Source: an uncultured Mediterraneibacter sp.
Lineage (GTDB): Bacteria > Bacillota > Clostridia > Lachnospirales > Lachnospiraceae
Direction: 5' to 3'
Assembly: GCA_944381935.1 (NCBI GenBank)
Contig: CALWMN010000001.1
Span: 241,153 to 305,152, forward strand
DNA length: 64,000 bases
Part shown: piece after piece, positions 7,375-15,603 of the stretch
How the letters are laid out: each line of letters opens with the position of its first letter
Numbering within the stretch: position 1 is the stretch's first letter
Notes under the pieces: generated by a model
What the model was told of the DNA's origin: nothing
Database searches by the model: none
Seen by the model: the letters and a program-made list of their open reading frames with translations, nothing else
Program-made: the position numbers and the translations under genes

Positions 7375-8067
7375 TCACTCTTCTTTAATTGCTGTATATG
7401 TTGAGACAGGTGTCAGTATAACAAATAAAAGTCTTATAATGCCACTTCCAAGCAGCAGTCTGACGATTTCTCTTGTCGCCTTAAAAAACATAGAAACCGC
7501 ATCCAAGTCTCCATAAATCACAGTTAATGTATCAAAACACGAGGAATAATATGGTACAAGCATACAAATGGTTGTTACAAGCGCTCCTGTCTCTGCAAAT
7601 AACTCATGAGACGTACACGCTATTCTGCTCATAATCGTCCCCATAATTCCTCCATAAATAGTATATGCGATAAATGACCAGCTTCCATTCTCAGGTACAA
7701 TCTCCCTGACAATATAACTGCCCACTATCCCAATCACAGAGGAGACGATAATTGCCAGGATCGCATGTGTATTTTCTGCTTTATTTGGGTTTTTGCTTTG
7801 TTCAGCCATTCCTTGAACTTCATCTGCAAATGTTTCTGCTTTCGTTCCATTTTTATTAAAATACTCTTTTAATAAAATATCATATTCTTTCTTTTTTTCT
7901 TCATCAGATAATATACCATATGCCTCATTTATCTCAGCCATCTTATCAGGATCAGGATTGCTGTTCATATCCGGATGGTATTTTTTTGACAGTGCTCTAT
8001 ATGATGCTTTGATCACTTCTATCTCTGCAAAATCAGCCACCTGCAAGATCTTATAGTAGTTTTCCAT
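7375..8067 (-). CDS. Membrane-anchored J-domain protein
   Basis: A 230-residue protein. Residues 1-65 are a DnaJ J-domain with the HPD motif at 31-33, which should stimulate the ATPase of DnaK. There is no G/F region, zinc domain or DnaJ C-terminal domain. Four hydrophobic segments follow (about 101-120, 130-150, 160-178 and 201-222), so the J-domain is displayed on the membrane, presumably the cytosolic side. The ATG at 8067 is preceded by GAGAGGG. It lies 40 bases downstream of the MORN-repeat gene on the same strand. This is an accessory J-protein, not the housekeeping DnaJ. Confidence 0.85.
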   Translation of the reverse strand: MENYYKILQVADFAEIEVIKASYRALSKKYHPDMNSNPDPDKMAEINEAYGILSDEEKKKEYDILLKEYFNKNGTKAETFADEVQGMAEQSKNPNKAENTHAILAIIVSSVIGIVGSYIVREIVPENGSWSFIAYTIYGGIMGTIMSRIACTSHELFAETGALVTTICMLVPYYSSCFDTLTVIYGDLDAVSMFFKATREIVRLLLGSGIIRLLFVILTPVSTYTAIKEE

Positions 8068-8107
8068 TTTGTGTGCCCTCTCAATACGACTTTCTCGCCT
8101 ATAAGAA

Positions 8108-9337
8108 TTACCCTATGTCCCCTCCTTCAAATTTACCTTGATATACTACATCACCGTTTTCATCGTATAAAGTACCTTGACCATCATACTCATTGTATTT
8201 GAACTCTCCGTCATAAATAATTCGTCCTGTATTATTGTCATATAGTGTTCCACTCCCGTGATACTTACCGTCTTTCATTTCTCCCTCATATAATAATTTA
8301 CCGCCTTTATATTGCTTTACATATCCATTTTCAATATCATTGTCATACTCTCCGACTATGATAGAATATTTATCCGGTGCATCTATCATGGTGTTAAACG
8401 CCATTCCATCTCCGCATTTTACCCCCTCTTTAAAATATCCTTCATAAAATTCTATACTTTCTAAATAGCCCTCAAACACGCCTCCCGATCTGATTCCGTA
8501 ACCATCAAAAGTCCCGTTTTTAAAATATCCGACATACTTCATTGACATTGTTTGATTATAGACATCATATTCTAAAAGCATCCCCAAACCGTCTGGCATC
8601 TGCTCTCCGTTAAGCTGTCCTATATAATGATATCCAGTTTCTTCCAATGTCCTTTTATAGCTTGGTGCATCAGAGAACCAGCCTGTGCTTTCTTCAACAT
8701 ATACCTGCTGTCCTGACATTGCATCTATATTATTTTGGGTTGTAAATTCCAGTACGCTTTTTCTATCTGCAAAGTCAAACATTTCAATCTTGTTATCTTT
8801 TGCATACTGCCATCCTTCTCCGGCAAGCATGTAAACTAAAGAATCTGCATATTGATTCAAGTCAAGTTCCTGCTGTTTCTCTTCTACTTCCTGAGGTTCT
8901 GCAAAGACAATCTTGCTGCCATCCACAGACAGGCCCTCCACAACATAATCACTCGTCGCAATGAACCCAGTTTCCTGCACTGTATAATCCGAATACTGAT
9001 CTATAATTCTCCCATTTGAATCTACAATTCTCCCGTCATTTGCATATAACAATCCATTTTGCGCATCCTGAATAATATCTCCTGTGATATCAAGTGGTTC
9101 TTCCTCTATTTTCTCTTCTGCATTTGCCTCTACCTGTTGTTTGGCCGTCTCCTCTGATTCCTCTTCATCATCGCCAAATATAATTCCTATAACCAGCAAT
9201 AAAACAAAGGCGGCAATTACAGTCTTTACTATTGAAAGCAAACAGCCTCCAAAAGTTCTTTTCTTCCCATTTTCAAGCGGCTGTACCTGTTCCTGAAAAC
9301 TTTTATCCTCAATTTTTTCATTTGTATTACTTTCCAT
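8108..9337 (-). CDS. Membrane-anchored MORN-repeat protein
   Basis: A 409-residue protein with a charged N-terminus, one membrane segment at about residues 31-54, an acidic linker, and a C-terminal half made of MORN-type repeats (about residues 236-405). The repeats read like 'YVGYFKNGTFDGYGI', 'YEGEMKDGKYHGSGTLYD' and 'YDGEFKYNEYDGQGTLYD'. MORN repeats form an elongated beta-hairpin sheet that binds lipids or proteins. The topology puts the repeats outside if the N-terminus is cytosolic. It lies between the Sel1 and J-domain genes, all on the minus strand. No enzymatic domain is visible. Confidence 0.85.
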   Translation of the reverse strand: MESNTNEKIEDKSFQEQVQPLENGKKRTFGGCLLSIVKTVIAAFVLLLVIGIIFGDDEEESEETAKQQVEANAEEKIEEEPLDITGDIIQDAQNGLLYANDGRIVDSNGRIIDQYSDYTVQETGFIATSDYVVEGLSVDGSKIVFAEPQEVEEKQQELDLNQYADSLVYMLAGEGWQYAKDNKIEMFDFADRKSVLEFTTQNNIDAMSGQQVYVEESTGWFSDAPSYKRTLEETGYHYIGQLNGEQMPDGLGMLLEYDVYNQTMSMKYVGYFKNGTFDGYGIRSGGVFEGYLESIEFYEGYFKEGVKCGDGMAFNTMIDAPDKYSIIVGEYDNDIENGYVKQYKGGKLLYEGEMKDGKYHGSGTLYDNNTGRIIYDGEFKYNEYDGQGTLYDENGDVVYQGKFEGGDIG

Positions 9338-9434
9338 TTATATATCCTCCGTAAATTATTGATTTTCTTGTGTTTTTTATTTAACCGCTGGACTTCTTCG
9401 ACGTAATTCTACCCTACTTCTTTGCCCTATCTTT

Positions 9435-9515
9435 CTATTTGTCCGTTCCACAGATTGGACAGCTTGTCCACTCGTCTTCCTATCTCGCTCCACAGTTTCG
9501 GCAGTAATTAATTTT
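9435..9515 (-). pseudogene. Zinc-ribbon remnant in frame with the end of the Sel1 gene
   Basis: Directly after the Sel1-gene stop (TAA, 9516-9518), the same frame reads KINYCRNCGAR, a TAG stop at 9480-9482, then EDEWTSCPICGTDK and a second TAG at 9435-9437. Two CxxC knuckles with this spacing are the signature of the short zinc-ribbon found at the ends of many Firmicute membrane proteins. Two in-frame stops now separate it from the Sel1 domain. It is most simply a lost C-terminal zinc ribbon. Confidence 0.6.
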
Positions 9516-10736
9516 TTAATTATTCTTAATTTCTTGTAAAGCTGTTTTTGCTTCCTTATTCCCCTGTTTGGCAGCTTTCTCATACCATCTAATTGCTTCT
9601 TTTTCATTCTGCTCCGTTCCTTCTCCTCTAAGATAAGCTTCTCCCATTTTACATTGGGCATCATCAAATCCCTGTTCCGCCGCTTTTCTATACCATCTAA
9701 TTGCTTCTTCTTTATTCTCTTCTACCCCTTTTCCACAAAAAAAGCGCTTCCCCACATTGACCTGAGCAAATACATTTCCTTGTTCTGCCGCTTTTTTATA
9801 CCAGTACAATGCTTCCACTTCACTCTTTTCTACTCCGTCACCCTCCGCATAACATTGTGCAGTGAGCATCTGAAAATATACATCTCCTTGTTCTGCTTTT
9901 TTTATATATATTGCCAATCCAGTTGGCTTTTCTTCTGAACGTTCCAGTGTGGTGACTGTTCCCTCGGCATCCTGAATCCGTTTGGTACTTGGCATGTCAA
10001 TTATTTCCGCTTTTTTCTCAGGGTCTTTATCAACCGTTTGGTTCAGTTCTTGATATCCTGTAGTATTGTTTGAATGGTATGTATCATTATACTTTTTGTA
10101 TATTATATTCTCGGCAATGTTCATTACCATATCAGGCACAACCCAGTCCACCTCAATTACCGTAGTTTCATATAAGACAAAGTCACCATATTTTTCTTTT
10201 TTCAAGATACCAACTAATATGACTCTTGCGCTCGGACGCATATTTAAAATCGTTTTTTTGTAGTTCTCATCTTCCATATCATTGTTGTCTAAATAGCATT
10301 TGATAAGTTGTCGAACGCTCTCCCCTGTCTTATCATAGTAATGCCCATCACCAATAGAAAGGTATACATTCTCTCCATCTTTTCCTATTGTTCCTACATA
10401 TCCGATCAAGTCAATAACATGATTTTCATATTCTTCTGAAAAAAGTAATTGATTATCAAGATATCTCGATACTATTGTATCAATCGTTACAGATGTATAT
10501 CCCCCCATATCAACATAGGGTTGGTTATATAACAAAGCCACATACTGTGCAATCTTTTTAGTCTTCCCTGAAGAACCTGCCTTAATTTCTTCCAATTCTT
10601 CCTCAAGTGGTGAAAGCACCTTTTCTGGTTCTGGTTTTTCTGGTTCTTCTTTATCACCTGTAAGATTCACTCCGGTTACTTTTTGAAAAATATTTATTCC
10701 AATTCCAATCACAATTAAAATAACTATAATTTCCAT
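9516..10736 (-). CDS. Membrane-anchored Sel1-repeat protein
   Basis: A 406-residue protein. It begins with one membrane segment (MEIIVILIVIGIGINIF), then a proline/glutamate-rich linker, a central beta-rich part (about residues 75-205) that resembles an OB-like tRNA_anti fold, and about three and a half Sel1 repeats at residues 275-406 ('AIRWYRKAAEQGFDDAQ', 'GEGTEQNEKEAIRWYEKAA'). Sel1 repeats are TPR-like scaffolds for protein contacts. The ATG at 10736 follows AGGAGAACGTAAAA; a TTG at 10760 is less likely. The frame continues past the stop into a zinc-ribbon remnant. Confidence 0.8.
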   Translation of the reverse strand: MEIIVILIVIGIGINIFQKVTGVNLTGDKEEPEKPEPEKVLSPLEEELEEIKAGSSGKTKKIAQYVALLYNQPYVDMGGYTSVTIDTIVSRYLDNQLLFSEEYENHVIDLIGYVGTIGKDGENVYLSIGDGHYYDKTGESVRQLIKCYLDNNDMEDENYKKTILNMRPSARVILVGILKKEKYGDFVLYETTVIEVDWVVPDMVMNIAENIIYKKYNDTYHSNNTTGYQELNQTVDKDPEKKAEIIDMPSTKRIQDAEGTVTTLERSEEKPTGLAIYIKKAEQGDVYFQMLTAQCYAEGDGVEKSEVEALYWYKKAAEQGNVFAQVNVGKRFFCGKGVEENKEEAIRWYRKAAEQGFDDAQCKMGEAYLRGEGTEQNEKEAIRWYEKAAKQGNKEAKTALQEIKNN

Positions 10737-10841
10737 TTTTACGTTCTCCTGTTTCTTCAATTTTTAGTTAATTTGTATATCTACTTTCCTATCTCACCCC
10801 TACTTTCGCAATCTTTCATTCAACCTCTTCCCTCAATGTTT

Positions 10842-10886
10842 TATAACTAATATTTTTATAGTTATACATTATTATACTATAACTAT
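10842..10886. promoter_or_regulatory. Candidate XRE repressor operator between divergent genes
   Basis: ATAGTTATA (10858-10866) and TATAACTAT (10878-10886) form a perfect 9-bp inverted repeat with an 11-bp spacer. A further half site TATAACTA lies at 10842-10849. The sites sit between the divergent Sel1-protein gene and the XRE regulator gene, where an autoregulating repressor would bind. Confidence 0.55.
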
Positions 10887-10934
10887 ATTTTTATTACAAT
10901 CAGGACAATATATTTTTTGAAAGGTTCTGAGCAT

Positions 10935-11255
10935 ATGAAAGAAATCAACTTTGAAAACATTGGCAGAAAGTTAAAAGAAATCCGTCTCTCCAAAGGATTA
11001 ACTCAAGAATATGTTGCCGATATGGCAGATGTGAACACCAGCCATATCAGCAATATTGAAAACAACCGCGTAAAAATCTCACTTACTACTCTCGTAAATG
11101 TATGTAATGCCTTAGATGTTACTGTTGATTTTATCCTGGCTGATGAATATAACAAAATTTCATCTGTTCTGGAACAGGAAATCCTGCACGAGTTGCAGTC
11201 CTGTCCTCTAGAAACGCAAAAACAGATTTTAAAAATCATCCGCGCTTTACATTAA
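10935..11255 (+). CDS. XRE-family HTH transcriptional regulator
   Basis: A 106-residue protein with an HTH_3 domain over residues 5-60 ('IGRKLKEIRLSKGLTQEYVADMADVNTSHISNIENNRVKIS') and a short C-terminal helix for dimerisation. It should bind DNA as a dimer and probably represses itself and the divergent membrane-protein operon through the inverted repeats at 10842-10886. The ATG at 10935 lies 10 bases after AAAGG; the upstream TTG at 10917 has no ribosome binding site. Its 3' end overlaps the convergent 11252-11515 gene by 4 bases. Confidence 0.9.
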   Translation: MKEINFENIGRKLKEIRLSKGLTQEYVADMADVNTSHISNIENNRVKISLTTLVNVCNALDVTVDFILADEYNKISSVLEQEILHELQSCPLETQKQILKIIRALH

Positions 11256-11515
11256 TCAGTTTCATCTGCTCCAGACAGTGCTTCCATCATCAATATGGAT
11301 GCGTATTGAAAGCCTTTAACAAATCCGCCCTCTTCAGCGATAGATGCGATCAGAAACAACTTATCTCTATACTTCTCATACTCTTTCCAGTCCATATTTT
11401 TCTTTTCTTCTTCTGTCAGCTCCATAATTTTCTCATTTATTTCTTTACTGACTGTATCCGTACCCTTTGTAGTCTGAATCATATAGTTGTATAATTCCCG
11501 TATTTTTTTACTCAT
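11252..11515 (-). CDS. Small helical protein, unknown
   Basis: An 87-residue charged, helical protein ending in a 'LFLIASIAEEGGFVKGFQYASILMMEAL' segment. The ATG at 11515 follows GAGGAG, which itself overlaps the stop codon of the RadC-like gene, so translation is coupled. Similar small proteins (the gene at 12398-12781 has a comparable 'GFQSGLLFMQEIY' segment) are frequent in Lachnospiraceae mobile elements; they may belong to the DUF6809 group, but I am not sure. Function is unknown. Confidence 0.55.
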   Translation of the reverse strand: MSKKIRELYNYMIQTTKGTDTVSKEINEKIMELTEEEKKNMDWKEYEKYRDKLFLIASIAEEGGFVKGFQYASILMMEALSGADETD

Positions 11516-11526
11516 TCTGATTCTCC

Positions 11527-11976
11527 TCATGCTGCAATCTCCCGATTTTCCCGAAAACTATAATACCCATCGCCTATAATCACATGGTCATACATTTCAA
11601 TCCCCAGAAGTTCACCACATTTCTCAATTCTTTTCGTAAGCCTCCTGTCCTCCCTGCTAGGCTCACAATCTCCCGACGGATGATTATGTACTAAGATGAT
11701 CCCTGCGGCATTATTCAGGATCGAATGTTTAAATATCTCTCTGGGTTCTGCCAATGATGCGTTTACCGTGCCGATCGACACTATTTCAACTGCTAGCGGT
11801 TTGCTTCTCGCATCAACAGAAATAACCAACAGATATTCCCTGTCAGCATCCTTTAAAATCTGTCCTGCCAGTTCTGCGACCAACTCCGGCTCATTAATCC
11901 GCTTTACTCCATACGGCAGTTCCTTTTCTTTTACCATTGTCAGACGGACTAATGGCAAATAGTCTTTGTTCTTCAT
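11527..11976 (-). CDS. RadC-like JAB/MPN domain protein
   Basis: A 149-residue protein consisting of the RadC JAB (MPN+) domain without the usual N-terminal helix-hairpin-helix part. The metal site is intact: 'ILVHNHPSGDCEPSREDRRLT' carries the H-x-H-x(n)-S-x2-D pattern, and the upstream glutamate lies in 'REYLLVISVDARSKPLAVEIVSIGT'. The short form is typical of plasmids, prophages and integrative elements. Despite the name, a DNA repair role is not established. The start at 11976 follows AGAGGTAAAAGAGT. Confidence 0.85.
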   Translation of the reverse strand: MKNKDYLPLVRLTMVKEKELPYGVKRINEPELVAELAGQILKDADREYLLVISVDARSKPLAVEIVSIGTVNASLAEPREIFKHSILNNAAGIILVHNHPSGDCEPSREDRRLTKRIEKCGELLGIEMYDHVIIGDGYYSFRENREIAA

Positions 11977-12010
11977 ACTCTTTTACCTCTTTTCTTCTGA
12001 AATTAAATTA

Positions 12011-12040
12011 AGCCGGAGCATTACCACCCCGGCTCTTTTT
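12011..12040. terminator. Terminator-like hairpin
   Basis: AGCCGG (12011-12016) pairs with CCGGCT (12029-12034) and is followed on the plus strand by CTTTTT. On the minus strand the following bases are TTAATTTAATTT, so it could also end the transcript of the 12398-12781 gene before radC. Confidence 0.45.
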
Positions 12041-12203
12041 AATATAACCTTAATGAAGTTATTTTTCTTAGCAATTACTGACTACCCACATCTCTTCCCT
12101 ATCCCCATGACAATACTCCGTCCGCTCCCACTATAATCATAAAATCTCCGCATATGACTAAAACATTCTGATAATAAATCATTTTATTTGGGAGGGATAG
12201 AAT

Positions 12204-12419
12204 GTGTCAAATCTACTTAGACCTGATTTCATATCATATAGCGAAAACGAGTCTTTTTTAATGACTGCATCAGAACTTGCCGACTATCTTGGCATTGGTA
12301 AAAACCGGGCTTATGAACTTCTAAATTCCGGCGAGATCAAAGGATTCCGAATAGGCTCTGTCTGGAAAGTTACAGAAGCCGCAGTCAATCAGTACATTTA
12401 CGAAAAATCCGGGCTTTGA
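12204..12419 (+). CDS. Excisionase-like HTH protein
   Basis: A 71-residue protein with a MerR-like winged HTH of the excisionase (HTH_17) family: 'MTASELADYLGIGKNRAYELLNSGEIKGFRIGSVWKVTEAAVNQYI'. Such proteins bind DNA near attachment sites and steer integrase, or act as small regulators. The GTG at 12204 is preceded by GGAGGGATAGAAT. Its place 500 bases from the putative element end with the tandem repeats fits a directionality factor, but the integrase is not in the window. Confidence 0.8.
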   Translation: MSNLLRPDFISYSENESFLMTASELADYLGIGKNRAYELLNSGEIKGFRIGSVWKVTEAAVNQYIYEKSGL

Positions 12420-12781
12420 TTAAGTCCGGACTTTCTTCTCATTTTCTCATTATTTTCTTTTTTATAATTCCTGCTCTTTCTCTCTGACAAATTCCACCTC
12501 TCTGAATTATGATAAATTTCCTGCATGAATAAAAGACCACTCTGAAAGCCAATCTCCATATACACCGCAGATATAACCTCTGTCAGCGCCGTGGCCGCAT
12601 CCATCAGATCTGAAATCTCGCCTGCCCCATATTTCTGTGCCACTTTTCCATATTCTTCAAATGCTTCATTCATCCGGCTCTCATAATCTGGAATCTCCGT
12701 ATCCGGCTCATATCCATATAACAGATGATCCACTACATTCTTAACCTTTGCCCTTTTAAATAACTTTTGTATATAATCCAT
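12398..12781 (-). CDS. Small hypothetical protein of the element
   Basis: A 127-residue helical protein. An acidic N-terminal part leads to 'ALTEVISAVYMEIGFQSGLLFMQEIYHN', and a basic C-terminus rich in R, K and N follows. The 3' 22 bases overlap the convergent excisionase-like gene. It shares the 'GF-x-G-x(2,4)-M-E' flavour of the 11252-11515 protein, so the two may be distantly related. Function is unknown. It is the last gene of the island before lysS. Confidence 0.5.
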   Translation of the reverse strand: MDYIQKLFKRAKVKNVVDHLLYGYEPDTEIPDYESRMNEAFEEYGKVAQKYGAGEISDLMDAATALTEVISAVYMEIGFQSGLLFMQEIYHNSERWNLSERKSRNYKKENNEKMRRKSGLNQSPDFS

Positions 12782-12836
12782 ATTTTGCCTCTTTTTCTCA
12801 TAACCTGTTCTTAATTACGTTAAAATCTTTTTGCTG

Positions 12837-12874
12837 AAAAAATCCCGGAAGATATCTCTCTCCCGGGATTTTTC
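12837..12874. terminator. Bidirectional terminator between lysS and the island
   Basis: AAAAATCCCGG (12837-12847) and CCCGGGATTTTT (12862-12873) form a strong stem with a 14-base loop, A/T-rich on both outer sides. On the minus strand it would end the greA-lysS transcript about 100 bases after the lysS stop. Confidence 0.75.
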
Positions 12875-12911
12875 TTATATCTCTTTATAAGTTTTTAAAA
12901 CTTCGCTCAGA

Positions 12912-12944
12912 ATTGGTACAAAATTGGTACAAGATTGGTACAAA
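12912..12944. repeat. Three tandem 11-bp repeats, ATTGGTACAAA type
   Basis: ATTGGTACAAA, ATTGGTACAAG and ATTGGTACAAA follow each other without gaps. The period of 11 bp puts the copies on one face of the helix. They lie between the lysS stop and its terminator, at the inferred edge of the accessory island. Integrase arm-type binding sites look like this, so an attachment-site end is the favoured reading. Confidence 0.55.
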
Positions 12945-12964
12945 ACCGCTTTTCTTCTTCAATT

Positions 12965-14887
12965 TTAGTACAGCTTCGCCCCTGCCGGAATACTGTCGTC
13001 CAGCATCAGCAGATTCAATCCTTCCTGTCCGTCATACTCGTACACTGCACTAATCAGCATACCCTCGGAGTCGATACCCATCATCTTCCGGGGCGGCAGA
13101 TTTGTAATCGCCACACAGGTATTTCCGACCAGTTCTTCCGGCTCGTAATACTCATGAATACCGCTTAAAATCGTGCGTTTCCGGTCTGTTCCGTCATTCA
13201 GTGTGAACTTCAGGAGCTTCTTAGATTTCGGGACTGCCTCGCACGCTTCCACCTTCACAACCCGGAAATCGGACTTGCTGAAGGTGTCAAAATCTACATC
13301 GTCGGCGAACAGCGGCTCGACTTTTACCTTAGAAAAATCAATCTTCACAGCCGGTTCAGACACATCATTTTTGTCTGACTTTTTGCTCTCAGAACCGCCG
13401 ATGCTCTTCATTGTCGGGAACAGGAGGACGTCGCGTATTGCCGCAGAGTCCGTGAGAAGCATACACATTCTGTCGATGCCAAAGCCGATACCTCCTGTCG
13501 GAGGCATCCCGATCTCCAGGGCATTCAAGAAGTCTTCGTCCGTTGTGTTCGCCTCTTCATCTCCCTGGGCAAGCTGCTCTTCCTGTGCTTTAAAGCGTTC
13601 TCTCTGGTCAATGGGATCGTTGAGCTCTGAATATGCGTTCGCCATCTCCCAGCCGTTCATGAAGAACTCAAAACGCTCCACGTAATCCGGATTTTCCGGT
13701 TTCTTTTTGGTGAGCGGAGATATCTCGATCGGATGATCCATGACAAAGGTGGGCTGTACAAGATGTTCCTCGACATACTCTTCAAAAAACAGATTCAGGA
13801 TATCCCCTTTCTTATGTCTCTCCTCAAATTCTACATTGTGTTTCCTTGCAACCTCTCTTGCCTGTTCCAGAGTCCCGACTTCATTCCAGTCAACGCCTGC
13901 ATATTTCTTTACCGCATCTACCATCGTAATACGCTCAAACGGCTTCCCGAGATCCATCTCAACTCCGTTATACACGATCTTTGTCGTTCCGAGAACCTCC
14001 TGCGCCACATAACGGTACAGGTTCTCAGTCAGGTCCATCATCCCATTGTAATCCGTATATGCCTGATATAATTCCATCAGGGTAAACTCCGGGTTGTGCC
14101 TTGTGTCAAGCCCCTCGTTTCTGAATACCCTGCCGATCTCATACACTCTCTCCAGACCGCCCACAATCAGACGCTTCAGATAGAGTTCAAGGGAAATACG
14201 AAGCTTGAAGTCTTCATCCAGCGCATTAAAATGCGTCTCAAACGGTCTTGCGGACGCTCCGCCTGCATTGCTCACCAGCATCGGAGTTTCCACCTCCATA
14301 AATCCTTCTCCGTCAAGATATCTCCTGACCGCACTTAAGATCCTGGAGCGTTTGATAAAGGTGTCCTTCACTTCCGGGTTCATGATCAGATCCACATATC
14401 TCTGACGGTAGCGGATATCCGTGTTCGTCAGTCCGTGGAACTTCTCAGGAAGGATCTGAAGGCTCTTGGATAACAGGGTCACATGGGAGGCATGGATGGA
14501 TATCTCTCCGGTCTTTGTCTTAAATACCTCTCCTTCAATTCCGATCACATCGCCCACGTCCAGCTTTTTGAACTCTTTATAATTCTCTTCTCCCACACTG
14601 TCACGCGCCACGTAAGACTGGATATTCCCTTTCAGATCCTGTACATTGCAGAAAGAAGCCTTTCCCATTACGCGTTTGGACATCATGCGTCCTGCAATCC
14701 TGACCTGCTGCCCCTCCAGGTCTTCATAATGATCCTTGATCTCCTGGCTGTGGTGGGTCTGTCCATACTTTGTGATCACGAACGGGTCTTTCCCGCTCTG
14801 CTGAAGTTCTGCCAGTTTTTCACGGCGAACCTTCCTCAATTGGTTCATATCTGGTTCCTGTTGTCCGTTTTTCTGCTGCTGGGCCAC
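12965..14887 (-). CDS. lysS: Lysyl-tRNA synthetase, class II, with C-terminal tRNA-binding domain
   Basis: A 640-residue class II lysyl-tRNA synthetase, which charges tRNA-Lys in the cytoplasm. Order of domains: N-terminal OB anticodon-binding fold (about 60-150), class II core (about 175-500) with motif 2 '[21 protein letters not shown]' and motif 3 '[12 protein letters not shown]', then an acidic linker and a Trbp111/EMAPII-like tRNA-binding domain (about 535-640, '[25 protein letters not shown]'). The last domain is absent from E. coli LysS but is familiar from the end of MetG. The GTG at 14887 follows AAGGAGAAGATAAA. It is cotranscribed with greA, 70 bases upstream. Confidence 0.96.
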   Translation of the reverse strand: MAQQQKNGQQEPDMNQLRKVRREKLAELQQSGKDPFVITKYGQTHHSQEIKDHYEDLEGQQVRIAGRMMSKRVMGKASFCNVQDLKGNIQSYVARDSVGEENYKEFKKLDVGDVIGIEGEVFKTKTGEISIHASHVTLLSKSLQILPEKFHGLTNTDIRYRQRYVDLIMNPEVKDTFIKRSRILSAVRRYLDGEGFMEVETPMLVSNAGGASARPFETHFNALDEDFKLRISLELYLKRLIVGGLERVYEIGRVFRNEGLDTRHNPEFTLMELYQAYTDYNGMMDLTENLYRYVAQEVLGTTKIVYNGVEMDLGKPFERITMVDAVKKYAGVDWNEVGTLEQAREVARKHNVEFEERHKKGDILNLFFEEYVEEHLVQPTFVMDHPIEISPLTKKKPENPDYVERFEFFMNGWEMANAYSELNDPIDQRERFKAQEEQLAQGDEEANTTDEDFLNALEIGMPPTGGIGFGIDRMCMLLTDSAAIRDVLLFPTMKSIGGSESKKSDKNDVSEPAVKIDFSKVKVEPLFADDVDFDTFSKSDFRVVKVEACEAVPKSKKLLKFTLNDGTDRKRTILSGIHEYYEPEELVGNTCVAITNLPPRKMMGIDSEGMLISAVYEYDGQEGLNLLMLDDSIPAGAKLY

Positions 14888-14916
14888 TTTATCTTCTCCT
14901 TCCTATAAGCGAATTA

Positions 14917-14941
14917 AGACCTCTTAATATGTAAGAGGTCT
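14917..14941 (-). terminator. Stem-loop between greA and lysS
   Basis: AGACCTCTTA (14917-14926) and TAAGAGGTCT (14932-14941) form a perfect 10-bp stem with a 5-base loop, followed on the minus strand by TAATT only. With so short a T-tract it is more likely an attenuator or processing site within the greA-lysS operon than a full terminator. Confidence 0.5.
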
Positions 14942-14957
14942 GCACTGGTTCCTTCAT

Positions 14958-15443
14958 TTATTTTGAACGTGTGATGTCAAGTATTCTGTACTGGATCACT
15001 CCCGCCTGCGTCTCGACGTCTACCACATCATCGACCTTTTTTCCCATCAGGGCCTGCCCCACCGGAGACTCATTTGAGATCTTGCCCTCCAGGCTGTTGG
15101 CCTCTGTGGAACCAACAATCTTAAATTCCATCTCTTCATCGAAGGTGATATCGAATACTTTCACTGTACAGCCTACATTAATCTTGTCAAAATCAACCTC
15201 ATCCTCGACCACTACCTCTGCGTTTTTCAGGATTCCTTCAAGTTCTTCGATGCGCGCTTCAATGTCACGCTGTTCATCCTTCGCCGCGTCATACTCTGCA
15301 TTTTCAGAGAGATCCCCCTGTTCTCTCGCCTCTTTAATCTTCTCCGCGACTTCCTTCCTTTTTACCACTTTCAGATTCTCAAGTTCATCCTCAAGTGCTT
15401 TGAGTCCAGCATAAGTAAGTAGTCTTTTCTTTGCCTCTGCCAT
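14958..15443 (-). CDS. greA: Transcription elongation factor GreA
   Basis: A 161-residue GreA. Residues 1-75 form the antiparallel coiled coil that enters the RNA polymerase secondary channel, with the acidic tip in 'REQGDLSENAEYDAAKDEQ' that triggers cleavage of backtracked RNA. Residues 85-160 form the FKBP-like C-terminal domain ('GCTVKVFDITFDEEMEFKIVG', 'SNESPVGQALMGKKVDDVVDV'). The length matches the family. The ATG at 15443 is preceded by GGGAGCGTTACCG. It heads the operon with lysS. Confidence 0.97.
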   Translation of the reverse strand: MAEAKKRLLTYAGLKALEDELENLKVVKRKEVAEKIKEAREQGDLSENAEYDAAKDEQRDIEARIEELEGILKNAEVVVEDEVDFDKINVGCTVKVFDITFDEEMEFKIVGSTEANSLEGKISNESPVGQALMGKKVDDVVDVETQAGVIQYRILDITRSK

Positions 15444-15542
15444 CGGTAACGCTCCCTTTCTGTTTCTTTGTATTTCTGTCTATTCTCTACAAGATTTTGC
15501 GCTCTTGTATACTGTCTTTTAAGTCTATTTCACAATTTCAAT

Positions 15543-15571
15543 ATTATAACCAAAACATATGTTGATGTCAA
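15543..15571 (-). promoter_or_regulatory. Consensus promoter of greA-lysS
   Basis: On the minus strand, TTGACA (15566-15571) and TATAAT (15543-15548) are both perfect consensus hexamers separated by exactly 17 bases. Transcription would start near 15536, about 93 bases upstream of greA. Confidence 0.88.
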
Positions 15572-15603
15572 GCAAAAAACCTTTGGTTTCCGCACTGTTC
15601 CCT

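Larger units (their letters stand above)
1..12960. mobile_element. Accessory island, probable part of an integrative element or degraded prophage
   Basis: This stretch carries RecT, a YqaJ exonuclease, DUF932 and DUF3848 proteins, a RadC-like protein, an excisionase-like HTH protein, an XRE repressor and a toxin-antitoxin pair. That set is typical of integrative conjugative elements and prophage remnants in Lachnospiraceae. Several genes are visibly more AT-rich than the housekeeping genes to the right, most clearly the first gene. The right boundary is placed between the 12398-12781 gene and lysS, where three tandem 11-bp repeats lie; the left boundary is outside the window. No integrase, relaxase or structural phage gene is present here, so the exact element type is not determined. 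Confidence 0.6.

Noticed and set aside
9377-9667. A 96-residue basic ORF on the minus strand
   Set aside because: It lies in another frame of the Sel1 gene end and the zinc-ribbon remnant, has no ribosome binding site and has low-complexity basic composition.
14917-14941. tRNA-like or riboswitch element between greA and lysS
   Set aside because: It is a single 10-bp hairpin with no further conserved structure; a T-box would not be expected to be this short.
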